Assembly: GCA_964427155.1 (NCBI GenBank)
Contig: CAYRSC010000004.1
Coordinates: 1 to 64,000 of the forward strand
DNA: 64,000 bases
Reading direction: 5' to 3'
Source of the DNA: Desulfothermus sp964427155
Lineage (GTDB): Bacteria > Desulfobacterota > Desulfovibrionia > Desulfovibrionales > Desulfothermaceae
A program made the position numbers and the translations under genes. This document shows, in pieces, positions 35,280-44,039 of the stretch. The notes beneath the pieces were generated by a model, which was given only the letters and a program-made list of their open reading frames with translations, was not told where the DNA came from and did no database searches. Numbering within the stretch: the first letter of the stretch is position 1; each line of letters begins with the position of its first letter.

Positions 35280-36173
35280 TCAATAATATTTCCCAGGTAG
35301 ACTCCGGGCCACTATTTCCTGATAATAATCCTTAATAAGATGAGTCCCATATTTGGGGGCTATAACATCTGTTTGGAGTACTGTATTAAAAAATTCCATT
35401 CTATTTGCTAAAGAAGGGTAAATAACTTTTATAAATTTAATAATAAAATTAGCTAATTTTGGAGAAATATAAATAATATTTTCTTTATGTTTAATTATTT
35501 TAAAAGCCATTTTTGCCAGTTCTTTATATGTATAAATTTCAGGTCCTCCTATATTTACTTCTTCAATATTATCGTTTTTAGCTACACTTAAACATATCTT
35601 AGCAAGATCTTCTCCATGAATAGGATTAATTCTTTTTTCTCCTTCTCCAACCAGATAAATATAACCTCTTTGGGCCATTTTAAGAAATATTGTCATATCT
35701 GAAAAAAAAGCTGTTGGTCTAATGATAGCATATTTTAACTTTTTTCTAATTTTAGAAGTAAGATGTTCACTTTGCTTAATATATTTTAGATTATATCTTT
35801 CAGCATAAAAGAAAGATATAATTATAACTTTTTTTACACTACTTCTTATAGCTTCTTTAAAAAGATATTTATTTCCATTATAGTATTGCTTTATAAATAA
35901 ATATCTATTTCTAGAATGCATAATTTCAGTTGGAGAAATGACTATATCTATATCTTTACATATATTTGTAAGAGTCAAAGGTTGAGCAATATCTCCACAA
36001 ATAATTTCGTCCACATATTTTTTTATAGAAGGTTCTAAAAATACACCTCTTTCTTCAAGTCCTTTTGGATTTCTAACTAAAACTCTTATCCAATATCCCT
36101 CTCTTTTAAAAGAACGTACAACATACCTCCCTAAATATCCTGCAGCGCCAGTCACCAAGACCCTTAATCTCAT
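35280..36173 (-). CDS. NAD(P)-binding SDR/NmrA-like epimerase-type protein
   Basis: A 297-residue protein with the Rossmann motif VTGAAGYLGRYVV at residues 7-19, VLVRNP, a GDIAQPLTL region, YAIIRPTAFFSDM and NIGGPEIYTYKELA, as in atypical SDRs of the NmrA/complex I NDUFA9-like type. The exact substrate is unknown. Codon use is strikingly AT-rich compared with genes on either side to the left, and it begins an AT-rich island running to about 38.9 kb. The lysine-rich, isoleucine-rich composition follows from this. Confidence 0.8.
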   Translation of the reverse strand: MRLRVLVTGAAGYLGRYVVRSFKREGYWIRVLVRNPKGLEERGVFLEPSIKKYVDEIICGDIAQPLTLTNICKDIDIVISPTEIMHSRNRYLFIKQYYNGNKYLFKEAIRSSVKKVIIISFFYAERYNLKYIKQSEHLTSKIRKKLKYAIIRPTAFFSDMTIFLKMAQRGYIYLVGEGEKRINPIHGEDLAKICLSVAKNDNIEEVNIGGPEIYTYKELAKMAFKIIKHKENIIYISPKLANFIIKFIKVIYPSLANRMEFFNTVLQTDVIAPKYGTHLIKDYYQEIVARSLPGKYY

Positions 36174-36322
36174 ATAGATATTTATCTTTTCTTTTCAATT
36201 TTTAAATAATGTCTTTTACTATTTTTCTTTTTATATTTTTTTAAAAATAATAAAAATAATATAAGATAATATACTTTTATATAACATAACAAAAAACACA
36301 ATCAGTAAAAATAGGGATTTTT

Positions 36323-36340
36323 ATAGGTATTTTTACCTAT
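36323..36340 (-). terminator. Hairpin downstream of the NarL-type regulator
   Basis: ATAGGTA and TACCTAT pair perfectly around four T's, 31 bases after the stop codon at 36372 on the minus strand. No tight T-run follows on that strand, though ATTTTT occurs a little later. It may be a weak terminator or an operator for the downstream SDR gene. Confidence 0.35.
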
Positions 36341-36371
36341 TCTCAGAAAAAAAATACATCGTGGAGGAAAG

Positions 36372-37010
36372 TTAAAAAGAGATGAGTCGTAAACGAATGG
36401 CCTTTTTTACAAGTTCAGCTATATTTCTGCATCCAAGTTTTTCCATAAGTCTGGCCCGATGGGTCTCCACAGTCCTAGTACTTATGAAGAGTTTTTTACC
36501 AATTTCTTTACTAGTAAAACCATCGGCTATCAAAGATAATATTTCTCTCTCGCGCGGGGTTATATTAATATCCTCTTCATAAATTTTAGGAAGGATATGG
36601 CTATCAGAAAAATCTTCTCTCTGTAAGGAAGTACTAATAAAGATCTTGCCCCTAGAAGTAGCTTTGATAGCATAAAGTAAATCCTCGTATGCATCATTTT
36701 TCAAAACATAGCCCTTTATTCCTATGTCAAGAATTTTATCTACTAAATCAGGTATTTTATACATACTTAAAAGAATAATAGAACATTTTGAATTTTGTGC
36801 AATAATCTTTTTAGATGCCTCTATTCCATCTATATCAGGTAGTGAAATATCCATAATAACAATATCTGGAGAAAGACGTTCAGCAAAAATAATCGCTTCT
36901 TCTCCTCTACCTGTCTCATAAATTACTTCCACTTCATTACAGGTTATTAATTTACTAATTATTGCCTGTCTAAACATAGTGTGATCATCTACTACCATTA
37001 TCTTTTGCAT
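36372..37010 (-). CDS. NarL/FixJ-type response regulator
   Basis: A 212-residue two-domain regulator. The receiver domain has MVVDDH (acidic pocket Asp8-Asp9), phosphoacceptor Asp54 in IVIMDISLPDIDG, and a lysine in GYVLKNDAYEDL. The C-terminal LuxR helix-turn-helix shows TPREREILSLIADGFTSKEI and STRTVETHRARLMEKLG. It overlaps the upstream histidine kinase gene by 26 bases, so it is its cognate partner. AT-rich composition matches the kinase and the SDR gene. Confidence 0.94.
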   Translation of the reverse strand: MQKIMVVDDHTMFRQAIISKLITCNEVEVIYETGRGEEAIIFAERLSPDIVIMDISLPDIDGIEASKKIIAQNSKCSIILLSMYKIPDLVDKILDIGIKGYVLKNDAYEDLLYAIKATSRGKIFISTSLQREDFSDSHILPKIYEEDINITPREREILSLIADGFTSKEIGKKLFISTRTVETHRARLMEKLGCRNIAELVKKAIRLRLISF

Positions 37011-38820
37011 ACGGCACCTCTATAACCAAGTCTGTCCCCATATCTTTCTGAGTTTTAACATATAGTCTACCTTTCATTAATTCTACCCTTTCTTTAATTG
37101 TTGAAAGTCCAAGGCCCTTACTCTTAATCCGATCTTTTTCATAATCAAAACCACATCCATCATCAATAATACGTAATATAAGCCACTCATCTACAGAAAA
37201 AAGAGATACTATAACTGAATTAGCATGAGCATGTTTAAATATATTATTAAGACTCTCCTGAAATATACGAAAAAGATTATCCTCTATTAAAGGGATTGGT
37301 CGCTCCTTTATCTCTATAAAAAATTTAATCTTTATTCCTGTTTTTCTAGCGAAATTTTCTCCATAGGCTTTAATTGCAGGGACAAGTCCTAATCTATCAA
37401 GGATTGCAGGCCGAAGTCCCATTGATATTTCACGGACAGTATCAATACATAAGTCTAATTCTTGAATTATATTTTTTATAATTTTATCTTTTATAACTTT
37501 ATTAAAATCTTGCAAATAGAATTTAATAGTTAATAAAGATTGACCTAATCCATCATGAAGTTCAGAAGCAATTCTTCTACGTTCCTTTTCCTGAGCATAA
37601 AGCACTTTAATAGATAACTTTTCCTTCTCTCTAATAGCACTAAAAAATCTTTGCATAGTAGAATATGTTAAACTAGAAATAAAGATTAAAATACCATAAT
37701 CTTGTAAATATAAATTATAAGACATTTTTTCAGGAAAGACTTGAAAAATAGCTCCTACATTTTCAATTATTGTACATATGATAAATATAACAATACCTAT
37801 AGAAACAATAATTGAATTTGGATAATTTCTTTTGCAGGCACGATATATCAAAACAATAAAACTTATTATATAAGAAGGTAAAATAAATAATATCCATACA
37901 TAAAGAAATATATTGGAATTATGAAGTGAAAAGAAAAATAAAATAAAAATTGAAAAAATTATAGAAAATACAAAATAAATTTTAATTAGAGGAAAATATT
38001 CTTTAAAAAATTTTTTTAAAAACAATAAAAGAAAAAAAGGTAAAAAACTAAATATAGAGAAACTAAGTCGCTGACAAAATGCATTTTTATAACCCATATT
38101 ATAGTAAAAAACAGAACTATCTAAAAATAATACTATTGTATAAAATAAAATTATCAAAGATGCAAAAAAATATTCTTTTTCTTTATGTACTTTATATATA
38201 AAAAAATTAAATAAAAAAAATGTTATCAATATAGTAAAAAGAAAACATTCTGATAAATTTTGTTTATTAATTTTTGAGAGTTGATCAGTTTTTAGTTTCC
38301 AATAATTACCTATAACAATAGATTTATTCCATATTTCTCTTTTAAAGAATATACTTAATGTCCGTAAAGCGAGAACATTCTCATCTCCAAATCTAATTAT
38401 ATCTTTATGAGGAATAAGGTAAACACCTGAAATACAGGGAGTTAAAATAAAGCGATCTCCTACTCTACCCATCTCTCCTATCTTAACTCCATTTAAATAT
38501 ACTTCATAGGCATCAGTAATAACATGAAGCAATACCCCCAAGTGAGAACAGTTTTTCATCTTTTTAGGGAGAAAAAAATGAAGACGATACCAGTTAATCC
38601 CACGAGGAGAAGAGTGTTGAGGAGTTACTACAGACCACTTTGAATCATTATAAAAAGGAGATGCCCATTTTATAGAATCTCCTTTTTTAAATCTATACAC
38701 ACCCGTTATTATACAAAAGTCTTCATCACATGAAAAAGGGAAACACGATAAGGGCAACAAATAATTGCCAAAAAAAACACAGAAGTAAAAAATACTCTTT
38801 ATTAATTTTTTTGTTATCAC
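36985..38820 (-). CDS. Histidine kinase with N-terminal extracytoplasmic sensor and seven-helix membrane region
   Basis: A 611-residue protein. A signal-like hydrophobic start is followed by an outside domain (about 35-175) with a galactose-binding-like look (WYRLHFFLPKK, YEVYLNGVKIGEMG). Then come about seven membrane helices (about 190-390), the HisKA_3 dimerisation domain with ERRRIASELHDGLGQS (His422), and an HATPase domain with FQESLNNIFKHA, DDGCGFD and GLGLSTIKERV. This resembles 7TMR-DISM-type kinases, which often sense carbohydrates or small molecules; the ligand is unknown. The apparent start is GTG without an SD, so the N-terminus is uncertain. Strongly AT-rich. Confidence 0.88.
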   Translation of the reverse strand: MITKKLIKSIFYFCVFFGNYLLPLSCFPFSCDEDFCIITGVYRFKKGDSIKWASPFYNDSKWSVVTPQHSSPRGINWYRLHFFLPKKMKNCSHLGVLLHVITDAYEVYLNGVKIGEMGRVGDRFILTPCISGVYLIPHKDIIRFGDENVLALRTLSIFFKREIWNKSIVIGNYWKLKTDQLSKINKQNLSECFLFTILITFFLFNFFIYKVHKEKEYFFASLIILFYTIVLFLDSSVFYYNMGYKNAFCQRLSFSIFSFLPFFLLLFLKKFFKEYFPLIKIYFVFSIIFSIFILFFFSLHNSNIFLYVWILFILPSYIISFIVLIYRACKRNYPNSIIVSIGIVIFIICTIIENVGAIFQVFPEKMSYNLYLQDYGILIFISSLTYSTMQRFFSAIREKEKLSIKVLYAQEKERRRIASELHDGLGQSLLTIKFYLQDFNKVIKDKIIKNIIQELDLCIDTVREISMGLRPAILDRLGLVPAIKAYGENFARKTGIKIKFFIEIKERPIPLIEDNLFRIFQESLNNIFKHAHANSVIVSLFSVDEWLILRIIDDGCGFDYEKDRIKSKGLGLSTIKERVELMKGRLYVKTQKDMGTDLVIEVPYAKDNGSR

Positions 38821-38919
38821 AGCATTATTTTATTAACCTATTATTTTTTTCTACCTCACATTAAGCAATAGCGTCTCTCAATTCCACTATATTTTCATTT
38901 AGATGAAGCTATCCTCCTC

Positions 38920-38942
38920 CCTCTTTCCCCGCGGGAAAGGGG
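38920..38942. other. GC-rich hairpin in the AT-rich leader upstream of the kinase
   Basis: CTTTCCC and GGGAAAG pair around CGC, extended to ten pairs with one wobble. It stands out in AT-rich DNA about 100 bases upstream of the kinase start. It might be a terminator isolating the island or a regulator site. No T-run is adjacent. Confidence 0.35.
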
Positions 38943-39050
38943 TAACTCCTTTTATATTAAACCAGTTACCCATAGAGTTCAAGGGGATGATTTAAGAGAT
39001 GAGGTTCACCAAGGGAAGGGTTTAATAATATGTTAATTGTTCCAGAGTCA

Positions 39051-39076
39051 AAGGGCACCTTAAATGGTGCCCCCTT
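39051..39076 (-). terminator. Hairpin after the exported proline-rich gene
   Basis: AAGGGCACC and GGTGCCC(CC)TT pair around TTAAAT, starting 5 bases after the stop codon at 39082 on the minus strand. It is followed there by TTTGACTC, so the T-run is short. The core is the same as in the hairpin at 8213-8232. Confidence 0.5.
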
Positions 39077-39081
39077 CCTGA

Positions 39082-39795
39082 TTAGCGTGCGTATGCCTGC
39101 ATTTCCTGTTCTGCAGGATAATCTGGAATAATATGGATACCATCAGCATATATCTTAAGGTGAGATACTATCATCCCCTTATATGCCAGGGGAACAATCC
39201 AGGCATTTTCTGGATCCCGATATTCTGCCCCATTTAAGACCTCAAGTCCTTGGACAATCTCTGGGAGGAGTCTTTTTATCTCCTCCAGTGATACATTTCT
39301 CCCAAACATAGAAGAGGGTATCCCCAGCGGAAGCACTGTACCTGAGGAAGGACTAAAATGGATTATTCCCACTACCCTTCCCTCATAGATTAGGCCCGCC
39401 TTCACCTCCACCTCTCCCCTGGGAGCGGTCATGGTCCATACCCTCCCAGGAGTGAGATATGTCTTGACCTTTCTGGCAGTTGCAACTGCCATAGATGCCG
39501 CCCTATTTAACATCTCCTGCCCACCAGGGGGAGATGATACTCCAGGGGCAGGTGGCTGGATTGAAGGATTGGGAGGGGGTGAAGCAGGCATCCCCTGTGA
39601 AGGGGAAGGTGGGGGTGGTATCTGGACCCCAGGGGGGGTGGCTGGGGGAGCTGAGGGGGGAATCTGTGCCCTTACCTGAGAGGAGGGTTGTGTTAACAAG
39701 GGGGGTCTCTCCTGTGCCTTGGCCATATTTATCCCTCCTATTAAGATTAAGGTTGCCATTACCATTGCCACAACTCTAAAACGAATAATATCCAT
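39082..39795 (-). CDS. Exported proline-rich protein
   Basis: A 237-residue protein with a clear signal peptide (positive start, helix VVAMVMATLILIGGINM, cleavage likely after AKAQ at about 26). Residues 30-90 are a Pro/Ser/Gln-rich linker (PPSAPPATPPG and similar). A folded C-terminal domain of about 135 residues follows (VWTMTAPRGEVEVKAGLIYEG, GIIHFSPSSGTVLPLG), of unknown family. ATG at 39795 with CAGGAGGATATACC is certain in preference to an in-frame ATG at 39855. It ends an operon with a lipoprotein and a two-component system, so it may be an accessory or output of envelope sensing. Confidence 0.82.
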   Translation of the reverse strand: MDIIRFRVVAMVMATLILIGGINMAKAQERPPLLTQPSSQVRAQIPPSAPPATPPGVQIPPPPSPSQGMPASPPPNPSIQPPAPGVSSPPGGQEMLNRAASMAVATARKVKTYLTPGRVWTMTAPRGEVEVKAGLIYEGRVVGIIHFSPSSGTVLPLGIPSSMFGRNVSLEEIKRLLPEIVQGLEVLNGAEYRDPENAWIVPLAYKGMIVSHLKIYADGIHIIPDYPAEQEMQAYAR

Positions 39796-39851
39796 GGTAT
39801 ATCCTCCTGATGTTTTTGGGGGATATCTCCCCCTGTTTTCTTTCATTAAGC

Positions 39852-40130
39852 TCATTGTCCAACCTCCATCCTCTTCTCCAACCTCTCCAATCTCTTCTCT
39901 ATTTCCCCAAGTCGCCTCTCCAGAGAAAACAACACATCTTCCTGGAGGGGACGCCTCTGAAGGGGCTGCAACCTATTCCAGAGAAACAATCCCCCTCCTA
40001 TAATCACTGCAAGCACCAGCCATCCACCAAAAGGTCCCATGAGTCCTGGACCAACAGGAGGTGGAGGGGCACAACCTGATAGGATCCCCGGGATGGACGC
40101 AAACAGATAAAATACCTTTTTCCCATTCAT
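39852..40130 (-). CDS. Small lipoprotein with membrane helix and coiled coil
   Basis: A 92-residue protein. The N-terminus ends in a lipobox (ILSGC, lipidated Cys about 20), then PPPPVGPG, a hydrophobic helix (GGWLVLAVIIGGGLFLW) and a charged coiled coil (LERRLGEIEKRLERLEKRM). ATG at 40130 follows GGGAGG; the frame open upstream overlaps the kinase gene and lacks an SD. No family recognised. It lies between the kinase and the exported proline-rich protein. Confidence 0.72.
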   Translation of the reverse strand: MNGKKVFYLFASIPGILSGCAPPPPVGPGLMGPFGGWLVLAVIIGGGLFLWNRLQPLQRRPLQEDVLFSLERRLGEIEKRLERLEKRMEVGQ

Positions 40131-40218
40131 AAGATGCCTCCCTTGAGAGTTATTCTCTTTTAGAGAGGAGGCTATCCCATGATTATTAAGAAGTCCTTGG
40201 GAAAAGATTAAAAATTCA

Positions 40219-41661
40219 TTAAGATTTAAGGAGGGTAGAGGGGAAAAAAAGGGTCGCCACAGTACCCTTTCCCTTACAGGAAGAAAGGTGTATCCTACCC
40301 CCATGGGCCTCTATCATGGCTTTAGTTAGGGGAAGTCCCAGTCCAGTGCCCCTGGTAGGGGTATAGGGAGATGGGGTGTGAAAAAAAGGTTCAAATACCC
40401 TCTCTAGGGTATTGCTATCTATGCCCACCCCTTCATCTCTCACCTGGATATTTACCCCTTCCTCAGAAACCTCCCAGGAAATTTCCACAACAGAGGAAGG
40501 GGGAGAAAATTTTGTGGCGTTGGAGATGAGATTAAATACCATCTGTTTCAACATATCCCTATCTGCCCTCAGAGTTATACAAGGGCCCTTCTTCACCACT
40601 ATCCTGTGGGTGTTCTCTATAAGGGAGGCCTCTCTCTCCACCTCCTGAAAAAACTCACAGAGGTCTATCTCTGTCTTCTTTATATTACCCATATTTTCAA
40701 GACTGGAAAGTCCCAAGAGCCTGTCACAGGTCCTTATAAGTCTCTCCACCTGGGAGAGCATTCCCCTCGCTAGACGCCTCACAGAGGCAGGGTCATCCTG
40801 ACATCCCCACAACAGTACCTCTAGGGAACCCTTTATTCCCGTAAGTGGAGTCAATAGCTCATGGGCCGCATTTGCAATAAAACGCCGCTGGGAAGCAAAG
40901 GTCCTATTTAGATGACCCACCATGAGTCTGAAAGAGGTTATAAGTTCTCCGATCTCTCCTCCCTGAGAAGGAAAGGGAAAGGTAGGGGAAAAATTTCCAT
41001 CCTGGATCTCCTTACATATCCTAGAGAGTCTTCCAAGTCCCCTCAATTCCCTGCTCACTATCTTGAAACACACAATACTCCCCATTGACAATATTATCCC
41101 CACCACGGCCAATAACATGGAACCATGTTTAAAGAGAAGAGATGTGACATCAAACAAATAGGTACTTATCTGGATTACCCCCACCACCTCAGTGGAGGTG
41201 GGAGAGGGACGAATGGGAATAAGTATGACTAATTGCTGATCTTTTCCACTCCCATATAAATAAGTTATCTCATTGTTTCCCCTCAATGCCTCCTTTATGC
41301 GAAAAAGAGAAGGAGGGGGAGGGATGGGTTCCTCCCTGAGGACCCTGCCACTTGCCACCAACTGGGCCTCTGCATCAAAGACCTCTGCAACTGCCTCTCT
41401 GGAGGTAAGGTCCTGGGCAAGTTCCTCCACCTCAGGCCTTATGAGAGAGAGCTTTTCCAGAGAGGACCTTTTTTGCTTCTTTACCCAGTGATTTATAATG
41501 GGCTTTGCCCTTGCCCGGATATGAGATGCCTTATTCTTTAAAAGGAGATGCCACAAATTCCAATAAGAATACACCCCCACCACAAGGACACAGGTCATCA
41601 ACAACACCGCAAACAATAGGCTAAGCCGTGTCTTTAAGGGGAGTTTTCGCCAACCCTTCAT
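40219..41661 (-). CDS. Sensor histidine kinase
   Basis: A 480-residue kinase: membrane helix about 13-33, an outside sensor domain (about 40-175) of unrecognised type, second helix about 180-200, a HAMP-like linker (SRELRGLGRLSRI), HisKA with RRFIANAAHELLTPLTGIKG (His267), and HATPase with NLISNATKF, RDEGVGID and TGLGLPLTKAM. It lies 6 bp after its regulator gene. Typical EnvZ/CpxA-like architecture for an envelope or environmental signal. Confidence 0.93.
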   Translation of the reverse strand: MKGWRKLPLKTRLSLLFAVLLMTCVLVVGVYSYWNLWHLLLKNKASHIRARAKPIINHWVKKQKRSSLEKLSLIRPEVEELAQDLTSREAVAEVFDAEAQLVASGRVLREEPIPPPPSLFRIKEALRGNNEITYLYGSGKDQQLVILIPIRPSPTSTEVVGVIQISTYLFDVTSLLFKHGSMLLAVVGIILSMGSIVCFKIVSRELRGLGRLSRICKEIQDGNFSPTFPFPSQGGEIGELITSFRLMVGHLNRTFASQRRFIANAAHELLTPLTGIKGSLEVLLWGCQDDPASVRRLARGMLSQVERLIRTCDRLLGLSSLENMGNIKKTEIDLCEFFQEVEREASLIENTHRIVVKKGPCITLRADRDMLKQMVFNLISNATKFSPPSSVVEISWEVSEEGVNIQVRDEGVGIDSNTLERVFEPFFHTPSPYTPTRGTGLGLPLTKAMIEAHGGRIHLSSCKGKGTVATLFFPSTLLKS

Positions 41662-41667
41662 AGTTTA

Positions 41668-42369
41668 TTATCCTGGATAAAATGCATATCCCACCCCATA
41701 TATGGTCCTTATAACCCTGTGAGGAGGGAAATCCCCCAGTTTCTTTCTCAGATGACTTATATGGACATCAATTACATTGGTATTCCCTTCATAGTCATAT
41801 CCCAACACCCTATTCACCAGGGTATCTCGGGTAAATACCCGGCGGGGATGTTGCATAAACAGTTTCAACAGAGAAAATTCTGTGGGAGTAAGCTCAATAA
41901 TATTATTCCCCTTTTTCACCTGCCGGCTGTGGAGGTCCAAGGATATATCCCCTACCCTGAGCACATGGCTCTCCTGTCTTCCCCCTGCCCTTCTCATAAG
42001 TGCCCTTATCCTCGCAAGCAACTCCTCAAAACTAAAGGGCTTTGTAACATAATCGTCTGCCCCCACATCCAGTCCCCTTACCCTGTCTTTTACATCCTTC
42101 TTCACTGTAAGCATAAGGATTGGCACCCCCATCTTCTCCCCCTTTCTAAGACGTGAACACACTTCAAAACCATCCATATCCGGGAGCATCACATCCAGTA
42201 TTATAACATCAAAGCTCTCCTCCATCGCCCGCTCCATCCCCTCCCGGCCCTCAAAAGAGGCCTCTACTTCAAATCCCTCATAGGTAAGACCTGTCTTTAA
42301 AAACTCTACTATAACAGGATCATCTTCTATGATAAGGATGCGAGCCCTGGTCTTTAAACCCTCTCCCAT
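41668..42369 (-). CDS. OmpR/PhoB-type response regulator
   Basis: A 233-residue regulator. The receiver has ILIIEDDPV, phosphoacceptor Asp59 (VIILDVMLPDMDG) and the lysine of YVTKPFSFEELLARI. The winged-helix output domain shows LTPTEFSLLKLF and VDVHISHLRKKLG, and ends IRTIYGVGYAF. SD AGGAGGATTAG precedes ATG. First gene of a four-gene operon with the kinase, lipoprotein and exported protein. Confidence 0.95.
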   Translation of the reverse strand: MGEGLKTRARILIIEDDPVIVEFLKTGLTYEGFEVEASFEGREGMERAMEESFDVIILDVMLPDMDGFEVCSRLRKGEKMGVPILMLTVKKDVKDRVRGLDVGADDYVTKPFSFEELLARIRALMRRAGGRQESHVLRVGDISLDLHSRQVKKGNNIIELTPTEFSLLKLFMQHPRRVFTRDTLVNRVLGYDYEGNTNVIDVHISHLRKKLGDFPPHRVIRTIYGVGYAFYPG

Positions 42370-42390
42370 CTAATCCTCCTCTTTTTGGGA

Positions 42391-42419
42391 TTGACTTTTT
42401 TCCAGTTTTTACCTATAAG
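42391..42419 (+). promoter_or_regulatory. Promoter of the initiator tRNA gene
   Basis: TTGACT (42391-42396) and TATAAG (42414-42419) are 17 bases apart, about 64 bases before the tRNA, in the gap where the tRNA and the regulator operon diverge. It is close to a sigma70 consensus. Confidence 0.7.
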
Positions 42420-42482
42420 GACCTTCGCAGGGCATGAGGTAGAGACCCAACTACCTCTCCCCCTTCAAAGATGAGATGGTGA

Positions 42483-42559
<77 letters not shown>

Positions 42560-42644
42560 ATTTCTGTTTCTTCTTTTCTCTAATCCTCTCTTTTTATTTG
42601 GAGCCCTCTCTAAAATTATTATTATTAATCTCCCCCCTACGATT

Positions 42645-42666
42645 AAAGGAGTACTCCTCTTTTTTG
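42645..42666 (+). terminator. Possible terminator for the tRNA transcript
   Basis: A short palindrome (AGGAGTACTCCT, 42647-42658) is followed by C and seven T's. The stem is only four pairs once a usable loop is allowed, so the call is weak, but the T-run is well placed 100 bases after the tRNA. Confidence 0.3.
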
Positions 42667-42668
42667 AG

Positions 42669-42700
42669 TTCCCTCCCCCTATTAGAGAGGGAAGGGAACC
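42669..42700 (-). terminator. Long hairpin downstream of the activase-type operon
   Basis: GTTCCCT pairs with AGGGAAC and the stem continues with a bulge to a 5-base loop at 42682-42686. It starts 7 bases after the stop at 42707 on the minus strand. There is no T-run on that strand, so it may block exonucleases rather than terminate alone. Confidence 0.35.
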
Positions 42701-42706
42701 ATTTAT

Positions 42707-44038
42707 TCACCCCCTCCCTCCCTTTTTAGACTTACATCGCAAAAGGGCTTGATACATAAAGGTCCTCAGGGCCAGTTCCCTACCTGGCTGGATGGTTCCA
42801 TCATGGGGAGAATCCAGATAGGGGATGCGTCTTTCCCTTAGGACAGGTCTCAATATGGCGGAGCAGATGGTTGAAGGCATACACGTAAAGGGAAATACAT
42901 TTATGATGCCATCAAACCCCTCCTCTATATACTTTATGGCACCGGCTATGCTCAAACACGCCTCTGTACCCACCTCAAAGGAATAAAGCCCCTCCCTCTC
43001 CAATATCTCCCTTAATTCTTCCACAGGGTGGTCTGGATGGATGTCCAGGTATGCAAGTGCGGCCTCATATATCTGTCTTTGCTTCTGCCTTTGATAATAT
43101 CTCTCCAAAAAATGAGATAACCATCCCTTCCATAGGGAGAAAAGGGATATCCACCTGGCCTCCCGTACCTGCTTTTCTATCTCTCTCTTAAGTTTCCTGA
43201 AATTTTCAAAACTCACAAAGTTTAACCACTCTCCCACTGTGGCATTGGTCACCTCTCCTCCATAGGCTTCTATCTTACGAATAAGATGCTCGTTGGACCA
43301 GGGATGGGACCTTACATATATCTCCCCCACAATCCCTATCTGGGGCCGTCTCTCCAGGGTATCCATAAGGGATGCCGCCTCTCTGGCAGTTCTGGATACC
43401 TCCTCCAGCAAGAGGGAAAGGGGGATATTCCTCCCCTCTTCCTCTATTATGGAAATAATCCTATCTAAAGAGGCACTGGCCAGCCTATCAGTACTTCCTT
43501 TTTTCCTCTCATATGGCCTGGCCCTCAGCACTATTCTATCTAACACATCCCCAACAATAGAGGCCAGATACGCCAATTTCTTAAACTCTCCCGCATCCCT
43601 TAAGGGGAGAATTTCTCCACAATCGTAGGAGTCTTCTGTGGATAGATAGGAAACATTTATATCCTTAAACTCTGCTATAGTATCCAGCACAATTCTCTGC
43701 ATCTTATTATACATCCCAAACCTACAGGGGCCATCGGACTCTGGCATAAAATAGACATAATCACATGCACGAAATTCCTCTCCCAGCCGCTGTTTCTCAT
43801 GTTTCAGAAAGAATAATACATCTCCCAGGGTTATCTGACATGGGAAACACTCCTTTGAAGAGGTGTACTCCTTTCCCAAAAAAAGGCCCTTATAGGTATC
43901 CATAACCACTGCATCCACACCAAAGGCCCTGAAACATGCGGCAAGAAGGGGTGCCCCAAAGGGATGCATCATGGGGATGAGGAGCCTCTTTCCATAAAGA
44001 TTTATCTTCCTTACCCTGGCAGGGGCACTTTCCATCAT
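42707..44038 (-). CDS. 2-hydroxyacyl-CoA-dehydratase activase-related protein (DUF2229/HgdB-like part)
   Basis: A 443-residue protein with cysteines in SSKECFPCQITLGD and EACLSIAGAIKY, GRFGMYNKMQ-type segment GPCRFGMYNKMQ, and IVGEIYVRSHPWSN and FPFTCMPSTI. These belong to the region that follows the activase domains in large 'CoA activase' proteins. Here it is a separate gene, starting one base after the 998-residue protein ends. The pair therefore equals a single roughly 1,440-residue protein split in two. Reaction unknown; activases of this group drive ATP-dependent electron transfer to dehydratases or reductases. Confidence 0.8.
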   Translation of the reverse strand: MMESAPARVRKINLYGKRLLIPMMHPFGAPLLAACFRAFGVDAVVMDTYKGLFLGKEYTSSKECFPCQITLGDVLFFLKHEKQRLGEEFRACDYVYFMPESDGPCRFGMYNKMQRIVLDTIAEFKDINVSYLSTEDSYDCGEILPLRDAGEFKKLAYLASIVGDVLDRIVLRARPYERKKGSTDRLASASLDRIISIIEEEGRNIPLSLLLEEVSRTAREAASLMDTLERRPQIGIVGEIYVRSHPWSNEHLIRKIEAYGGEVTNATVGEWLNFVSFENFRKLKREIEKQVREARWISLFSLWKGWLSHFLERYYQRQKQRQIYEAALAYLDIHPDHPVEELREILEREGLYSFEVGTEACLSIAGAIKYIEEGFDGIINVFPFTCMPSTICSAILRPVLRERRIPYLDSPHDGTIQPGRELALRTFMYQALLRCKSKKGGRG

Positions 44039-44039
44039 C

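Noticed and set aside
38920..38942. Insertion-sequence end flanking the AT-rich island
   Set aside because: A single hairpin without a matching partner at 35.2 kb, a transposase or target duplication.
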